NCBI GenBank assembly: GCA_964624585.1
Contig: CAZUXE010000027.1
Span: 1 to 21,319, forward strand
Origin: CAZUXE01 sp964624585
GTDB taxonomy: Bacteria > Hydrothermota > Tepidihabitantia > B3-TA06
Direction: 5' to 3'
DNA length: 21,319 nucleotides
Shown here: in pieces, positions 8,207-16,136 of the stretch
How the letters are laid out: each line of letters opens with the position of its first letter
Position numbering within the stretch: the stretch's first letter is position 1
Translations under genes and position numbers: made by a program
Notes under the pieces: model-generated
What the model saw: the letters and a program-made list of their open reading frames with translations, nothing else
Told to the model about the DNA's origin: nothing
The model's database searches: none

Positions 8207-9268
8207 TTAAGACTTCATAGCCTTATCAAAGGCCGACCAGAACGGGTCAACGCGAGGGTGTTCAAGTAAACTACGCTTACCGCCACGTATTGCGGTTATG
8301 CCGTCGGATAAAGGCAGAAAGCGACCTATGGCTGTAACCGGAGCGTTATGTTCTAACATATGTTTTTGAAAGGCTTCAAAGTGATGCTCCTTGACGGCAA
8401 GAATAAGCGTTCCTTCTGAAATAGCTATTTCAGGCTGCATTCCAAACATTTTGCACACAGCGCGTATTTCAGGATATACAACAATTTTGTCCCATTCAAG
8501 CACAAGACCAACTTCACTAGCTTGCGCCATTTCTACAGCTGCGCCAATTACCCCACACTCTGTTGCATCATGCATAGCGACAACCCCTGCATTACGCACT
8601 CCAAAAGCTGCTGCTGTAAGGGCGTCATCAACTGTACTCATCTGCTTAAAGATATTCCATCCTTTTTGCGCGACATCATTACCAAGTTCAGCTTCTATTT
8701 TCGACTTAAACAGACGCGAAAAGATTCCTACAGCTTCCAGAGCCGCGCTCTTGGTCATGCAGAGAATATCGCCTGCTTCAGCCATTTGCGGCGTGAGGTA
8801 GGAGTTTTCGTCTCCAACGGCCATAAAGGTTGCGCCACCGACCATTGGATAGTCGGTTCCGGTGTATCGAGCTGTATGACCTCCAATAATTGCGGCTCCG
8901 TACTTTTCGCTTTCGGCGTGAAAAACCTTCCATATTTTGGCAAACTGGTCTTCGGTAATGCTCATTGGCAAATTGAAGTCAACTATCACATACGATGGAG
9001 CAAAGCCTGATGTAGTAACATCGGAGGCTAGAATATGCCATGCGAACCATGCGGCTTCTTCCCATCCGTACTGCGGAACAATGTAGATAGGATCGGTGGT
9101 TACGGCCATAACCTTGCTTGCGCCAAGGCCTACAATTGCAATATCCACACCGTGCGAAGGCCCGACAAGCACTTCGGAACGTTTTGCGCCAAGGGCGGGA
9201 TAGATGTAGGAATTAAAAAATTCAGGTGAAATTTTCCCAATATCGGGAAATTTAGCGTCGTTAGCCAC
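8207..9268 (-). CDS. AIR synthase (PurM/ThiL/HypE) superfamily protein, possible thiamine-phosphate kinase role
   Basis: 353 residues of the ATP-binding PurM-type fold. Seen: SHGVDIAIVG (38-47) and TTDP (57-60), carrying acidic residues Asp42 and Asp59; ASDVTTSGFAP (81-91), which resembles the ALSDIAAMGG-type stretch of ThiL; GGHTAR (129-134), where ThiL and HypE often have GGDT; and MHDATECGVIGA (232-243), a HypE/PurM-like motif. The sequence matches no single characterised member fully. The ORF begins with GTG behind AGGAGG and is followed one base later by thiE, so a link to thiamine is likely; phosphorylation of thiamine phosphate would be the natural guess (inference). HypE is less likely because no hydrogenase genes are near. 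PurM itself is unlikely because the motifs differ from that enzyme. Confidence 0.75.
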   Translation of the reverse strand: MANDAKFPDIGKISPEFFNSYIYPALGAKRSEVLVGPSHGVDIAIVGLGASKVMAVTTDPIYIVPQYGWEEAAWFAWHILASDVTTSGFAPSYVIVDFNLPMSITEDQFAKIWKVFHAESEKYGAAIIGGHTARYTGTDYPMVGGATFMAVGDENSYLTPQMAEAGDILCMTKSAALEAVGIFSRLFKSKIEAELGNDVAQKGWNIFKQMSTVDDALTAAAFGVRNAGVVAMHDATECGVIGAAVEMAQASEVGLVLEWDKIVVYPEIRAVCKMFGMQPEIAISEGTLILAVKEHHFEAFQKHMLEHNAPVTAIGRFLPLSDGITAIRGGKRSLLEHPRVDPFWSAFDKAMKS

Positions 9269-9306
9269 AAATTCCTCCTAATTCACAAGGATATTAATTT
9301 AAGTTG

Positions 9307-9334
9307 ATTATACGCGCTGATACTTAGCTGTCAA
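9307..9334 (-). promoter_or_regulatory. Consensus sigma70-like promoter of the AIR-synthase-like gene and thiE
   Basis: Both boxes match the consensus on the minus strand: TTGACA (9334-9329), a 16-base spacer and TATAAT (9312-9307). The leader of about 32 bases holds an AGGAGG ribosome binding site before the GTG start. No TPP-riboswitch-like sequence fits in so short a leader. Confidence 0.8.
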
Positions 9335-9358
9335 AAAACTACTAAGGCCTGCATAGTT
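9333..9358 (-). terminator. Possible weak terminator of the restriction-modification gene
   Basis: On the minus strand, 20-odd bases past the stop codon, AACTA (9358-9354) can pair with TAGTT (9341-9337), followed by a run of six T (9338-9333). The stem is only five pairs with a 12-base loop. The T-run merges into the -35 box of the next promoter. Confidence 0.25.
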
Positions 9359-9379
9359 AAGTTCTATATTACGTATAAA

Positions 9380-12300
9380 TTAGTTAGATTTTCCTTCTAC
9401 AATTTCAATTTCTTTTTTGGTTAAACCGTAAAGTTTATACACTAGCAAGTCAATTTGCCGGTCGATTTCATTAATCTTCATGATTACCGGATTAAGCTTG
9501 TCCCTAAAGTTCTCAAAGCCTTGGCGGAGCTTGGTGTAGCGCGTGGGATTTTCGGTATCGAACCCGGTTCGCTTGCGGTTTTTCTTTATCAGTTCGGCAA
9601 GCTGGTTGATGTCGTCAAGCGCCTGAAGGTTGGCTATTTTGCTCTTGCCTGTGAGGTCATCGAGTTTTGCGCCTAAAAGGTGTTCCAGCCAGCCGGTATA
9701 GTCTTTTTCAATCCCCTGCTTGCGCTTGTGCAGGTCAAGCATCTTCTCTACCAGCTTAACCATCTGGTCGTGCATCGCCTTGTCTTCGGGCTTGGAGAAA
9801 TCTATTGTGCGGATGGGAAGCTTTTTTAGATATGTAGGTTTAATGTTGTAGTCAACAAAGGTATTAGTGAAATAATAATTAATCAACTCAGAATTAAGCA
9901 CACCAAGAATGTAATTAAGAGAATACCGACTATCTTTAAGGAGCATGTAAGAGTAATTATTTAAAGGGTAAAACTCACCAACTGTATCAAGTGCGGCAAC
10001 AATTCTCCGTGGGAGACTCAACTTTCTAATGTACTGAATTACTATTTTAGGTACCTCAAGGGAAAAATTTTTGTAACCTTCTAGCTCCGGGCACCACCAT
10101 AAGAATATGCCCTTCCAGTCAATTCTGTATCGGGTTAATTCCCCTGTTTTTAACGCTTTTGCTTGATGCGACTTTGTTTTTTTGTTAGATAAAAATCGTT
10201 CATTATTACCTGTCTTAATGCCGTAAAATAAGTCACATAAATCTCCAAGCTGTGTTGAATCGGAAATACACTTCTGTTTAATGTTTCGTGTTTCTGGAGT
10301 AGAACGAATGATTATAGAGTAATCTGAATTTTCAATCCATTCCCGTTGTTTAACATTATTTGTTACAAAAACCTCATCGAAATTCTCCTCCGTGACTTTG
10401 GTTACAGTTGGCCAGCTTGTTCTACAAATTACTTCTTCCTTTTGCTTACCTAAAATGAGGATAATAGGTACTATGTCGGGGGCATCTTCAAAGATGTACT
10501 TTGACAACTCTTTAATTTCAAGGAAGGAGGTCTCCTTCAACAAATACTCCCTAATTTCTATTGAGTTAATCACAGCAAGCCACGAGTTAGGTGTAATGTA
10601 GCCTAATCGCCCTTTGTCACTAATAAGTTTGAAGCCTTTTTCAACAAAGAAAAGGTGCGATTCAGCTTCACCGCTTCGATTTACATAAGTTTGGGAAAGG
10701 TAATTAACAGCATAATCCAAGGAACCGCCCCACGGCGGATTTCCGATCACCGCGTCGAAGCCTGGAGAGTCAAGCTGACGACCTTTAGTATCAAAAAATA
10801 CCTCAGGAAACTCAAGCTCCCAATGAAAAAACCGGTGCTTACGCCACAACTCATCAGCTCTGGCAAACCACTCCTCTTCCTCAAAAGGCTTCATGGCGTC
10901 TTGCTTCCCGCTCTGCAAAGCTTCAATTACGCGGGCGTAGTCGGTAGGTTCAACCTTATTGGCAAAGTAAGTTGAAATCCAAACATCCGCTGCCCTACGG
11001 AAAGGCAACATTTGGGTTCTAGCAGTTTCTAAAAGCCTATCCTTTTCGTGAATCTGCTCTAAGGTGTCAGATGGCATTTCCTCAATTTGTCTGTAGAACC
11101 CAATGGTCTTAGCCGAGTAACGAGCAACCATATTTGCAAACAAAGGTAAATTTTCCTCATCAGGCAAAGTGCCAAGTTCGGCAACTTTTGCGCCAATAAG
11201 TGAATCGCCGCAACGCAAGTGATGGTCAAGAAACGAAAGCGGCTTATCCTTAGCCACGGTGTGCAACCACAACGAAAGCTTGGCCAACTCTACAGCCAAA
11301 GGATTTTTGTCTACCCCGAATATGCAACGTTCAATAACCAAACGCTTGGCCTTACCAATCTCATCTGCAGTTTCTTCAACATTCTTAATACCCAAAAGTT
11401 TGCGCGCAAGGAAATCGGTTGCCTCTACTAAAAAATGCCCTGAACCAATAGCCGGATCTAGCACACGAAGGGCAAGAAGCTCTACCTCTGTTTTGCACCT
11501 ATCCGCTAATTGTCCCAAAGTATGCTCCACAATGTATTCCACAATATAGTCAGGCGTGTAATAAGAACCAGTGGCCTTACGCTCGCCGCGTTGGGTTACA
11601 GGATAGTATTGCCCAACTTCTACCCTATCGGTAACTTTGTCCTTTTCATTCCTCTCCGCTTCCTTTTTCCACTTTTCCTGCTTGCCTTTTCGGACAGCTA
11701 TCATAGATTCCGTAGCAATCTCAAGCCGGTTCTCTAAAAGCCCTTCATAAATGCTGCCCAAATCGCGAACCTCTAAACTGGAATAATCAATAAACTCAAA
11801 CCTATTGCTCTGCCTGTCCCTGCCCTCAGCCTTTACGGTACAAAGTAGGTTGATTATTTCGGCAATATACCAATCAGCAACCTTGTATTTTGTAAAAAAT
11901 TCATGCTGGTCGTTATCGAAAAGCCCACCATTATAAGGAGGAATACGAAAGGTGTCTTCACCATGATTGATAAGCGTAAACAAAGACTCCAGCTTAGCCC
12001 ACAAAGTAAAGGTCTTTTTACTGTATTTAAGAAATTTGTCACGTTTGCTTATAATTTCTTCCCGAATGTGATGCAAGCTGTAATTCTGCTTGTAAGCAGG
12101 ACTATCGTCAACAGGTAAAAGATGCTTTGATTCGGCAAAAAGAATAAATAGCAAACGGTATAGGAAAACAAAACAGTTTTCCCGAATTACATTTTTGTCT
12201 TTTTCAGAATTAAGTTTGTTGCCTTTATTATCGATAAATCCCTGAGCAAGAAGCCTTAACGCTTTGTAGGCATTATCTTTCAGTTCGGCTCCCACCGCCT

Positions 12301-13033
12301 GAGCATAATCAACCGAACCGGCTAGAACGTAGTCAAGAAATTTAGGGAAGGCCTGAGCGCGGAAGAAAAAATAAAAATATTTGAAAGCCTCAAGCCGGTC
12401 AATAGAAGTCATTCCCTTTCCAAAAAGCGAACCTGCAGGTGAAATAAGTTCAATTAAATCAACTTGATAATAACGATCAAGCCTCTTGCTTTGTTCACGT
12501 TCATAAAGTCGCCAAATGCGACCATTAGTAAGTATACCCCATTTAACTTCGGTGTAATAAAGATATTGCTGCATCTGATAAGCCGGATTGCGACGCTCAA
12601 AAAGGGTTGGCTGATTAAGCTGTGATAAATCAAGACTTCTATCCCACTTCTTTGCTTCACATAAACCCACGGCTCTGTCAAACAACTTCCAGTCCTCGTT
12701 GATATACACAAGAGCCGCATCCCTTACATCTTTGGAATCAAAAAGGGCGTAGTCAGGGCGTTTTATGCCCTCGGAGGTCTTTTCCGACGGCTGGACAATG
12801 GTGTGGTGGCCAAGTATCTCAAGTACCGGCTGGATAAAGAACTGCTCCAACTGCGATTCGTTCAGTTTCGGGAGTTCGGTTTGTTTCTCTTCGTAAAGTG
12901 CGCGAATCTTATCGAAAGCAATCTCAAGATTTTTATCCGAACTCCACATTTTTTCATCAGAAAACGGTAGAATTTTATCCAGATAATAATCTGAAAATAA
13001 GCCTTTATTCGTGTGAATTGAATTTGCACCCAT
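9380..13033 (-). CDS. Type IIG-like restriction-modification protein (Eco57I-type N6-adenine methylase with N-terminal nuclease)
   Basis: 1217 residues from the ATG at 13033. An N-terminal PD-(D/E)XK-like nuclease site is seen as PDYALF (Asp94) and CEAKKW (Glu126, Lys128). The amino-methylase core has GSYYTPDYIVEYIV (489-502), motif I DPAIGSGHF (526-534) and motif IV NPPW (765-768), the order of gamma-type adenine methylases. The C-terminal part, with YPLNNYSYMLL and YILGVLNSELINYYF, resembles the TaqI-like target-recognition domain, and the end has the DxLVYKLYGLTKKE motif common in this family. Cutting, methylation and specificity are therefore probably in one chain; no separate S or R subunit is present. 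The frame can be extended to a TTG at 13057, but that codon lies inside the promoter, so the ATG is preferred. It stands alone between two thiamine genes, with AT-rich flanks, which suggests acquisition by transfer. Confidence 0.88.
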   Translation of the reverse strand: MGANSIHTNKGLFSDYYLDKILPFSDEKMWSSDKNLEIAFDKIRALYEEKQTELPKLNESQLEQFFIQPVLEILGHHTIVQPSEKTSEGIKRPDYALFDSKDVRDAALVYINEDWKLFDRAVGLCEAKKWDRSLDLSQLNQPTLFERRNPAYQMQQYLYYTEVKWGILTNGRIWRLYEREQSKRLDRYYQVDLIELISPAGSLFGKGMTSIDRLEAFKYFYFFFRAQAFPKFLDYVLAGSVDYAQAVGAELKDNAYKALRLLAQGFIDNKGNKLNSEKDKNVIRENCFVFLYRLLFILFAESKHLLPVDDSPAYKQNYSLHHIREEIISKRDKFLKYSKKTFTLWAKLESLFTLINHGEDTFRIPPYNGGLFDNDQHEFFTKYKVADWYIAEIINLLCTVKAEGRDRQSNRFEFIDYSSLEVRDLGSIYEGLLENRLEIATESMIAVRKGKQEKWKKEAERNEKDKVTDRVEVGQYYPVTQRGERKATGSYYTPDYIVEYIVEHTLGQLADRCKTEVELLALRVLDPAIGSGHFLVEATDFLARKLLGIKNVEETADEIGKAKRLVIERCIFGVDKNPLAVELAKLSLWLHTVAKDKPLSFLDHHLRCGDSLIGAKVAELGTLPDEENLPLFANMVARYSAKTIGFYRQIEEMPSDTLEQIHEKDRLLETARTQMLPFRRAADVWISTYFANKVEPTDYARVIEALQSGKQDAMKPFEEEEWFARADELWRKHRFFHWELEFPEVFFDTKGRQLDSPGFDAVIGNPPWGGSLDYAVNYLSQTYVNRSGEAESHLFFVEKGFKLISDKGRLGYITPNSWLAVINSIEIREYLLKETSFLEIKELSKYIFEDAPDIVPIILILGKQKEEVICRTSWPTVTKVTEENFDEVFVTNNVKQREWIENSDYSIIIRSTPETRNIKQKCISDSTQLGDLCDLFYGIKTGNNERFLSNKKTKSHQAKALKTGELTRYRIDWKGIFLWWCPELEGYKNFSLEVPKIVIQYIRKLSLPRRIVAALDTVGEFYPLNNYSYMLLKDSRYSLNYILGVLNSELINYYFTNTFVDYNIKPTYLKKLPIRTIDFSKPEDKAMHDQMVKLVEKMLDLHKRKQGIEKDYTGWLEHLLGAKLDDLTGKSKIANLQALDDINQLAELIKKNRKRTGFDTENPTRYTKLRQGFENFRDKLNPVIMKINEIDRQIDLLVYKLYGLTKKEIEIVEGKSN

Positions 13034-13043
13034 AGTTAATAGC

Positions 13044-13071
13044 AGTATATTGAACAAACTAACACGGTCAA
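13044..13071 (-). promoter_or_regulatory. Sigma70-like promoter of the restriction-modification gene (near-leaderless)
   Basis: On the minus strand TTGACC (13071-13066), a 16-base spacer and TATACT (13049-13044) are followed after ten bases by the ATG at 13033. The predicted leader is about four bases and no Shine-Dalgarno is present. The alternative TTG start at 13057 lies between the two boxes and could not be on this transcript. Confidence 0.6.
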
Positions 13072-13488
13072 GTTCTTTATCATTACCTATTTATACAAAT
13101 AAAAATAAGTAAATTAATAACTAGTTGTTCCTTTATTACACTTTTAGTAATTTTACGGTTATTAAAAAAACTCATTTTTACCTCCGTTTCATTTATGTAT
13201 TCTAATTTAATTCATATTCTGAAGAGCGCAATATAAAGGAGAAGAGGGATTCCTTTTTAAGTTTGTAGATGTAATAAATTAAAAATCTTCTAGTCAAAAA
13301 AGCAAGACGCAAAAGAAGCAAACTCCAAAATTGACATCCATTTACATTCATTATGGATTTCTACGAATAAGCGCTAGAATAAGTATCGTAAGTATTCAAG
13401 TATTTATGGAAAATAAATCAATGAAGACAAATGTTATAAATACTACGGATACTGCTGCTGTTACGGAAAAGGTGTTAGGATGAAGAAG
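13058..13488. other. AT-rich intergenic region between the restriction-modification gene and thiD
   Basis: About 430 bases, clearly richer in A and T than the flanking genes. It holds the promoter of the restriction-modification gene at its left edge, one short ORF with a good ribosome binding site, and an inverted repeat ATCCAT/ATGGAT (13336-13341 and 13353-13358) with an 11-base loop and no T-run. No tRNA, insertion sequence or terminal repeats were seen. It may be a remnant of the event that brought in the neighbouring gene (inference). Confidence 0.6.
13083..13175 (-). CDS. Possible small protein (30 residues) upstream of the restriction-modification gene
   Basis: The ORF starts MSFFNNRKITKSVIKEQ and ends in a hydrophobic stretch LVINLLIFICI. 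A GGAGG ribosome binding site stands 5 bases before the ATG, better than that of the large gene downstream. A -10-like TAGAAT lies at 13204-13199, but no matching -35 box is seen. It has no recognisable motif and is too short to be a restriction controller protein of the usual helix-turn-helix type. It may be a leader ORF, a tiny membrane peptide or chance. Confidence 0.25.
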   Translation of the reverse strand: MSFFNNRKITKSVIKEQLVINLLIFICINR

Positions 13489-14271
13489 TTACGGGAAGTG
13501 ATTTAACACAGGTGTACCCTCACCGGAATAGATAAATTTAGCCAGTTTACGATCCATATAAGCTTGAGCTGAAGCCACCGCATCAATAAGTGCCGAACCG
13601 CGTGCAAGATAGGCTGCTATTGCCGCTGAAAGAGCGCATCCGGTGCCGTGAACGTTCTTGAACGCCCTACGAGGCTTAACAAAACGGCGGGTTTCACTTC
13701 GGGAAAGGTATAAATCAACAACCTGGTCTTCATCAAGATGCCTGCCTTTTATGAGAACCGCCTGCGCGCCCATATCAAGAAGCTGACGCGCCGCTCCTTC
13801 AAGTTCGCGACTGTCAAAAATGGCTCTATCTAAAAGGGCCTCGGCTTCTTTCACATTAGGTGTGATAAGAGTTGCCCTAGGAATAAGTTCTCTACGATAG
13901 ACCTGTAGCATTTGTGAATCAACAAGGCTTAAGCCAGAACCTGCCTTAAATATAGTATCAAGCACTACAGGAAAAGAGACTTTATGCAAAAAATCAATGA
14001 TAACAGGAATAGTCTCGCGTGCAAGAAGACCTATTTTTGCGGCTGCAGGTAAACGGTCTTCAAACAAACATTCAATTTGTTCTCTCAGAAAAGCAGAATC
14101 AACAGGTAGGGTAGAACGCAATCCGAAACTTGACTGTACAGTCAAGATAGAAATTACAGAAAGACCATATACCCCAAGCTCATTAAAAACTTTGAGGTCT
14201 TCAAGAATTCCTGCCCCGCCGGAGGGGTCAAAACCGGCAAAGCTCAAAGCAAGCACAGGCTTAGCGCTCAT
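13489..14271 (-). CDS. thiD: Hydroxymethylpyrimidine/phosphomethylpyrimidine kinase (ThiD)
   Basis: 260 residues, a normal length for the ribokinase-fold enzyme that phosphorylates HMP and HMP-phosphate to supply ThiE. Seen: SFAGFDPSGGAGILEDLKVF (10-29), substrate-binding and glycine-rich; VVLDTIFKAGSG (102-113), where VLDPVM is usual; LITPNVKEAEALL (135-147); VLIKGRH (172-178); and the anion-hole and catalytic motif HGTGCALSAAIAAYL (208-222) with Cys212. Pyridoxal kinases of this fold are an alternative, but thiE in the same window favours ThiD. AGGTAAAG precedes the ATG. It lies 65 bases behind the GltD-like gene, with no promoter or terminator visible between, so it is probably the last gene of that operon. 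Its protein is split from the other thiamine genes by the restriction-modification gene. Confidence 0.93.
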   Translation of the reverse strand: MSAKPVLALSFAGFDPSGGAGILEDLKVFNELGVYGLSVISILTVQSSFGLRSTLPVDSAFLREQIECLFEDRLPAAAKIGLLARETIPVIIDFLHKVSFPVVLDTIFKAGSGLSLVDSQMLQVYRRELIPRATLITPNVKEAEALLDRAIFDSRELEGAARQLLDMGAQAVLIKGRHLDEDQVVDLYLSRSETRRFVKPRRAFKNVHGTGCALSAAIAAYLARGSALIDAVASAQAYMDRKLAKFIYSGEGTPVLNHFP

Positions 14272-14336
14272 TTTCTTTACCTAAGATAGAAGACAGAGAG
14301 AACCACAGGCTTCACGTTAATACTCATAAATAGGCA

Positions 14337-16136
14337 TCAACGTTTATCCATGCTCACATAGCCCTTTTGATACCCCTTCTTGAAGGCAAAACCGATATTA
14401 TAACGTTGGCAACGCAAGCAACGCTTGGCTTCTTTTATATCATCACCTTTCTCAATACCGCGCATTGCTTCCGATTCAAAATCAATTTTCTTATGTTCAC
14501 AAAGCTCTGCGTAACGGGAATGAACATCAGGTTTACGGCTACGCCATGCGGCACCTTCTATTTTTTCAAGTTTGAAGTCGGGATCAAAGTTTTCCATCCA
14601 ATCAAACAATCTGCCAAATCGCAATGACCTTAAAGCTGAGTCTATACCCCGTGCGGCCTTACGACCTTCTCCTATGGCGTGAACAACTGTAGGTTCGGCC
14701 TCTGTAGCCGTAATATCACCGCCGGCAAATACCTTACGTCGTGAAGTTCTCATGCTACGGGAGTTAACCTTTATGCGACCATTGGAGTCTGTTGCAATAG
14801 CTAAGCTACGCAAAAACTCAGTATTAGGTTGCTGACCTATGGCATAAAGCACAGCTTCCACATCAACAGTCCAAACATCATCATTTTCCGGCTCAAGTTT
14901 CGAGAGTCTGCCTTTTTCAGCATCAAGGAGACGCAAACGCTGCAGAGTCATCTGTTTTACCTTATCATCATCCGTACCGCTAAAATTGGCAGGGGTCACC
15001 AAAAACTCAAAATCAATTCCTTCCGCACGAGCTTCATCAATCTCTGTCGGATTAGCAGGCATATCTATTTCTCTACGTCGGTAGAATACAGTAACTTTTT
15101 TAGCGCCCAAGCGTATTGCAACCCTTGCCGCATCCATTGCTACATCACCACCGCCAAGAACTGCAACGTGACCGGTAAATGTTGGACAAGCTGATGCGTC
15201 ATTTATACCCAAAAGGAATGAAAGACCCGATTGAATACCCTTTAGAGACGCTCCTGGAACATTCAGTCCACGAGGCTTACCCAAGCCAATTCCCAAATAA
15301 ATTGCATTGTAGTCATGTTCCAATTGCTCTAAATTGATATTTTCTCCAAGGGTTCTTTGATAGAATTTGATATTTGGATTAGAGTTGAAAATAAATGATA
15401 TATCTTCATCAATCACATTGCGAGGCAATCTAAACGCAGGAATTGCAGTTCTCAGCAAGCCGCCGGGTTTAGGATTCGTATCAAAGATATCAACCATGTA
15501 TCCTTTTCGAGAAAGGAAATGAGCGCAGGTAAGACCTGAAGGCCCTGCACCAACCACAGCCACCTTTTTACCATTAGTAGCAACTGCCTTTTCAAGAAAA
15601 GGAGCTTTAGGCTTATTCTCCTGAGCAGCCCTTTTTATGGCGCGTATAGCTATAGGAGCTTCTATGCGGGTACGAGTACACACCTTTTCACATGGCGCAG
15701 GACACACCCTACTTAAGGTTCCGGCAAGAGGAGCCGTTTCCCTAACCAATTCATCGGCTTCCTGATGACGTCCAGCAGCTACCAAAGCGATATAGTCAGG
15801 TACATTTATACCCGCAGGACAATCGCGTCTGCAGGGAGCAAGCTCCAAGCTCACACCTTTATAAGCGTCATAAGCCATTACCAAATAATAGGCTATAAAA
15901 GATGTCAACCAGGTTGTCCAAAATACCCATTCAAGTTCCAAATCATAAAGTATGGGTTTCATCAAGAGGAAAAAAACAAGAAATCCGGCGTTAAGAACTA
16001 GGCCCGCTATTCCTGCAAGCAATCTTCCTCTAAAAAAGTGTCCCGCTCCCGGGAATATGAGAGATGTTAATAAAGCAATTATTCTAACCTTTTTTTCTCG
16101 GTTTCTTGTCTTAAAAACTGATTTTCTAGAATCCAT
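14337..16136 (-). CDS. Membrane-anchored GltD-like FAD/NAD(P)H iron-sulfur oxidoreductase
   Basis: 599 residues. Residues about 18-95 hold three probable membrane helices, beginning with a TM2-like stretch LIFPGAGHFFRGRLLAG (26-42). A Fer4_20-type iron-sulfur domain follows, with Cys102 and Cys106 (CRRDCPAGINVPDYI) and Cys145, Cys149 and Cys153 (CPAPCEKVC). Then comes a two-dinucleotide-fold oxidoreductase: the first glycine motif is VVGAGPSG (194-201), the second VLGGGDVAMDAAR (326-338), the FAD motif VFAGGDI (469-475), and a final AKRCLRC (570-576). This is the plan of glutamate synthase small subunit and its relatives (PreT, NfnB), but GltD itself is soluble and about 470 residues. The redox partner and electron acceptor are unknown; a membrane quinone or a partner protein is possible (inference). 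The ATG overlaps the upstream beta-barrel gene by 11 bases. Confidence 0.85.
   Translation of the reverse strand: MDSRKSVFKTRNREKKVRIIALLTSLIFPGAGHFFRGRLLAGIAGLVLNAGFLVFFLLMKPILYDLELEWVFWTTWLTSFIAYYLVMAYDAYKGVSLELAPCRRDCPAGINVPDYIALVAAGRHQEADELVRETAPLAGTLSRVCPAPCEKVCTRTRIEAPIAIRAIKRAAQENKPKAPFLEKAVATNGKKVAVVGAGPSGLTCAHFLSRKGYMVDIFDTNPKPGGLLRTAIPAFRLPRNVIDEDISFIFNSNPNIKFYQRTLGENINLEQLEHDYNAIYLGIGLGKPRGLNVPGASLKGIQSGLSFLLGINDASACPTFTGHVAVLGGGDVAMDAARVAIRLGAKKVTVFYRRREIDMPANPTEIDEARAEGIDFEFLVTPANFSGTDDDKVKQMTLQRLRLLDAEKGRLSKLEPENDDVWTVDVEAVLYAIGQQPNTEFLRSLAIATDSNGRIKVNSRSMRTSRRKVFAGGDITATEAEPTVVHAIGEGRKAARGIDSALRSLRFGRLFDWMENFDPDFKLEKIEGAAWRSRKPDVHSRYAELCEHKKIDFESEAMRGIEKGDDIKEAKRCLRCQRYNIGFAFKKGYQKGYVSMDKR

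Noticed and set aside
8391..9010. Long open frames on the plus strand over the AIR-synthase-like gene.
   Set aside because: They lie antisense to a clear conserved gene and have no start signals or recognisable domains.
13331..13358. TTGACA followed by TATGGA as a plus-strand promoter.
   Set aside because: The spacer is 15 bases, the -10 box is poor and no gene follows on that strand.
13359..13379. Hairpin TTCTA...TAGAA as a thiD terminator.
   Set aside because: Only five outer pairs with mismatches inside, no T-run on the minus strand, and more than 100 bases past the stop codon.
13406..13483. Plus-strand ORF of 25 codons (starting MENKSMKTNV) in the AT-rich gap.
   Set aside because: No ribosome binding site, no convincing promoter spacing and no recognisable motif; it is about what chance gives in this composition.
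14272..14336. TPP riboswitch before thiD, or in the leader of the AIR-synthase-like gene.
   Set aside because: Both stretches are too short and lack the CTGAGA-type conserved core.
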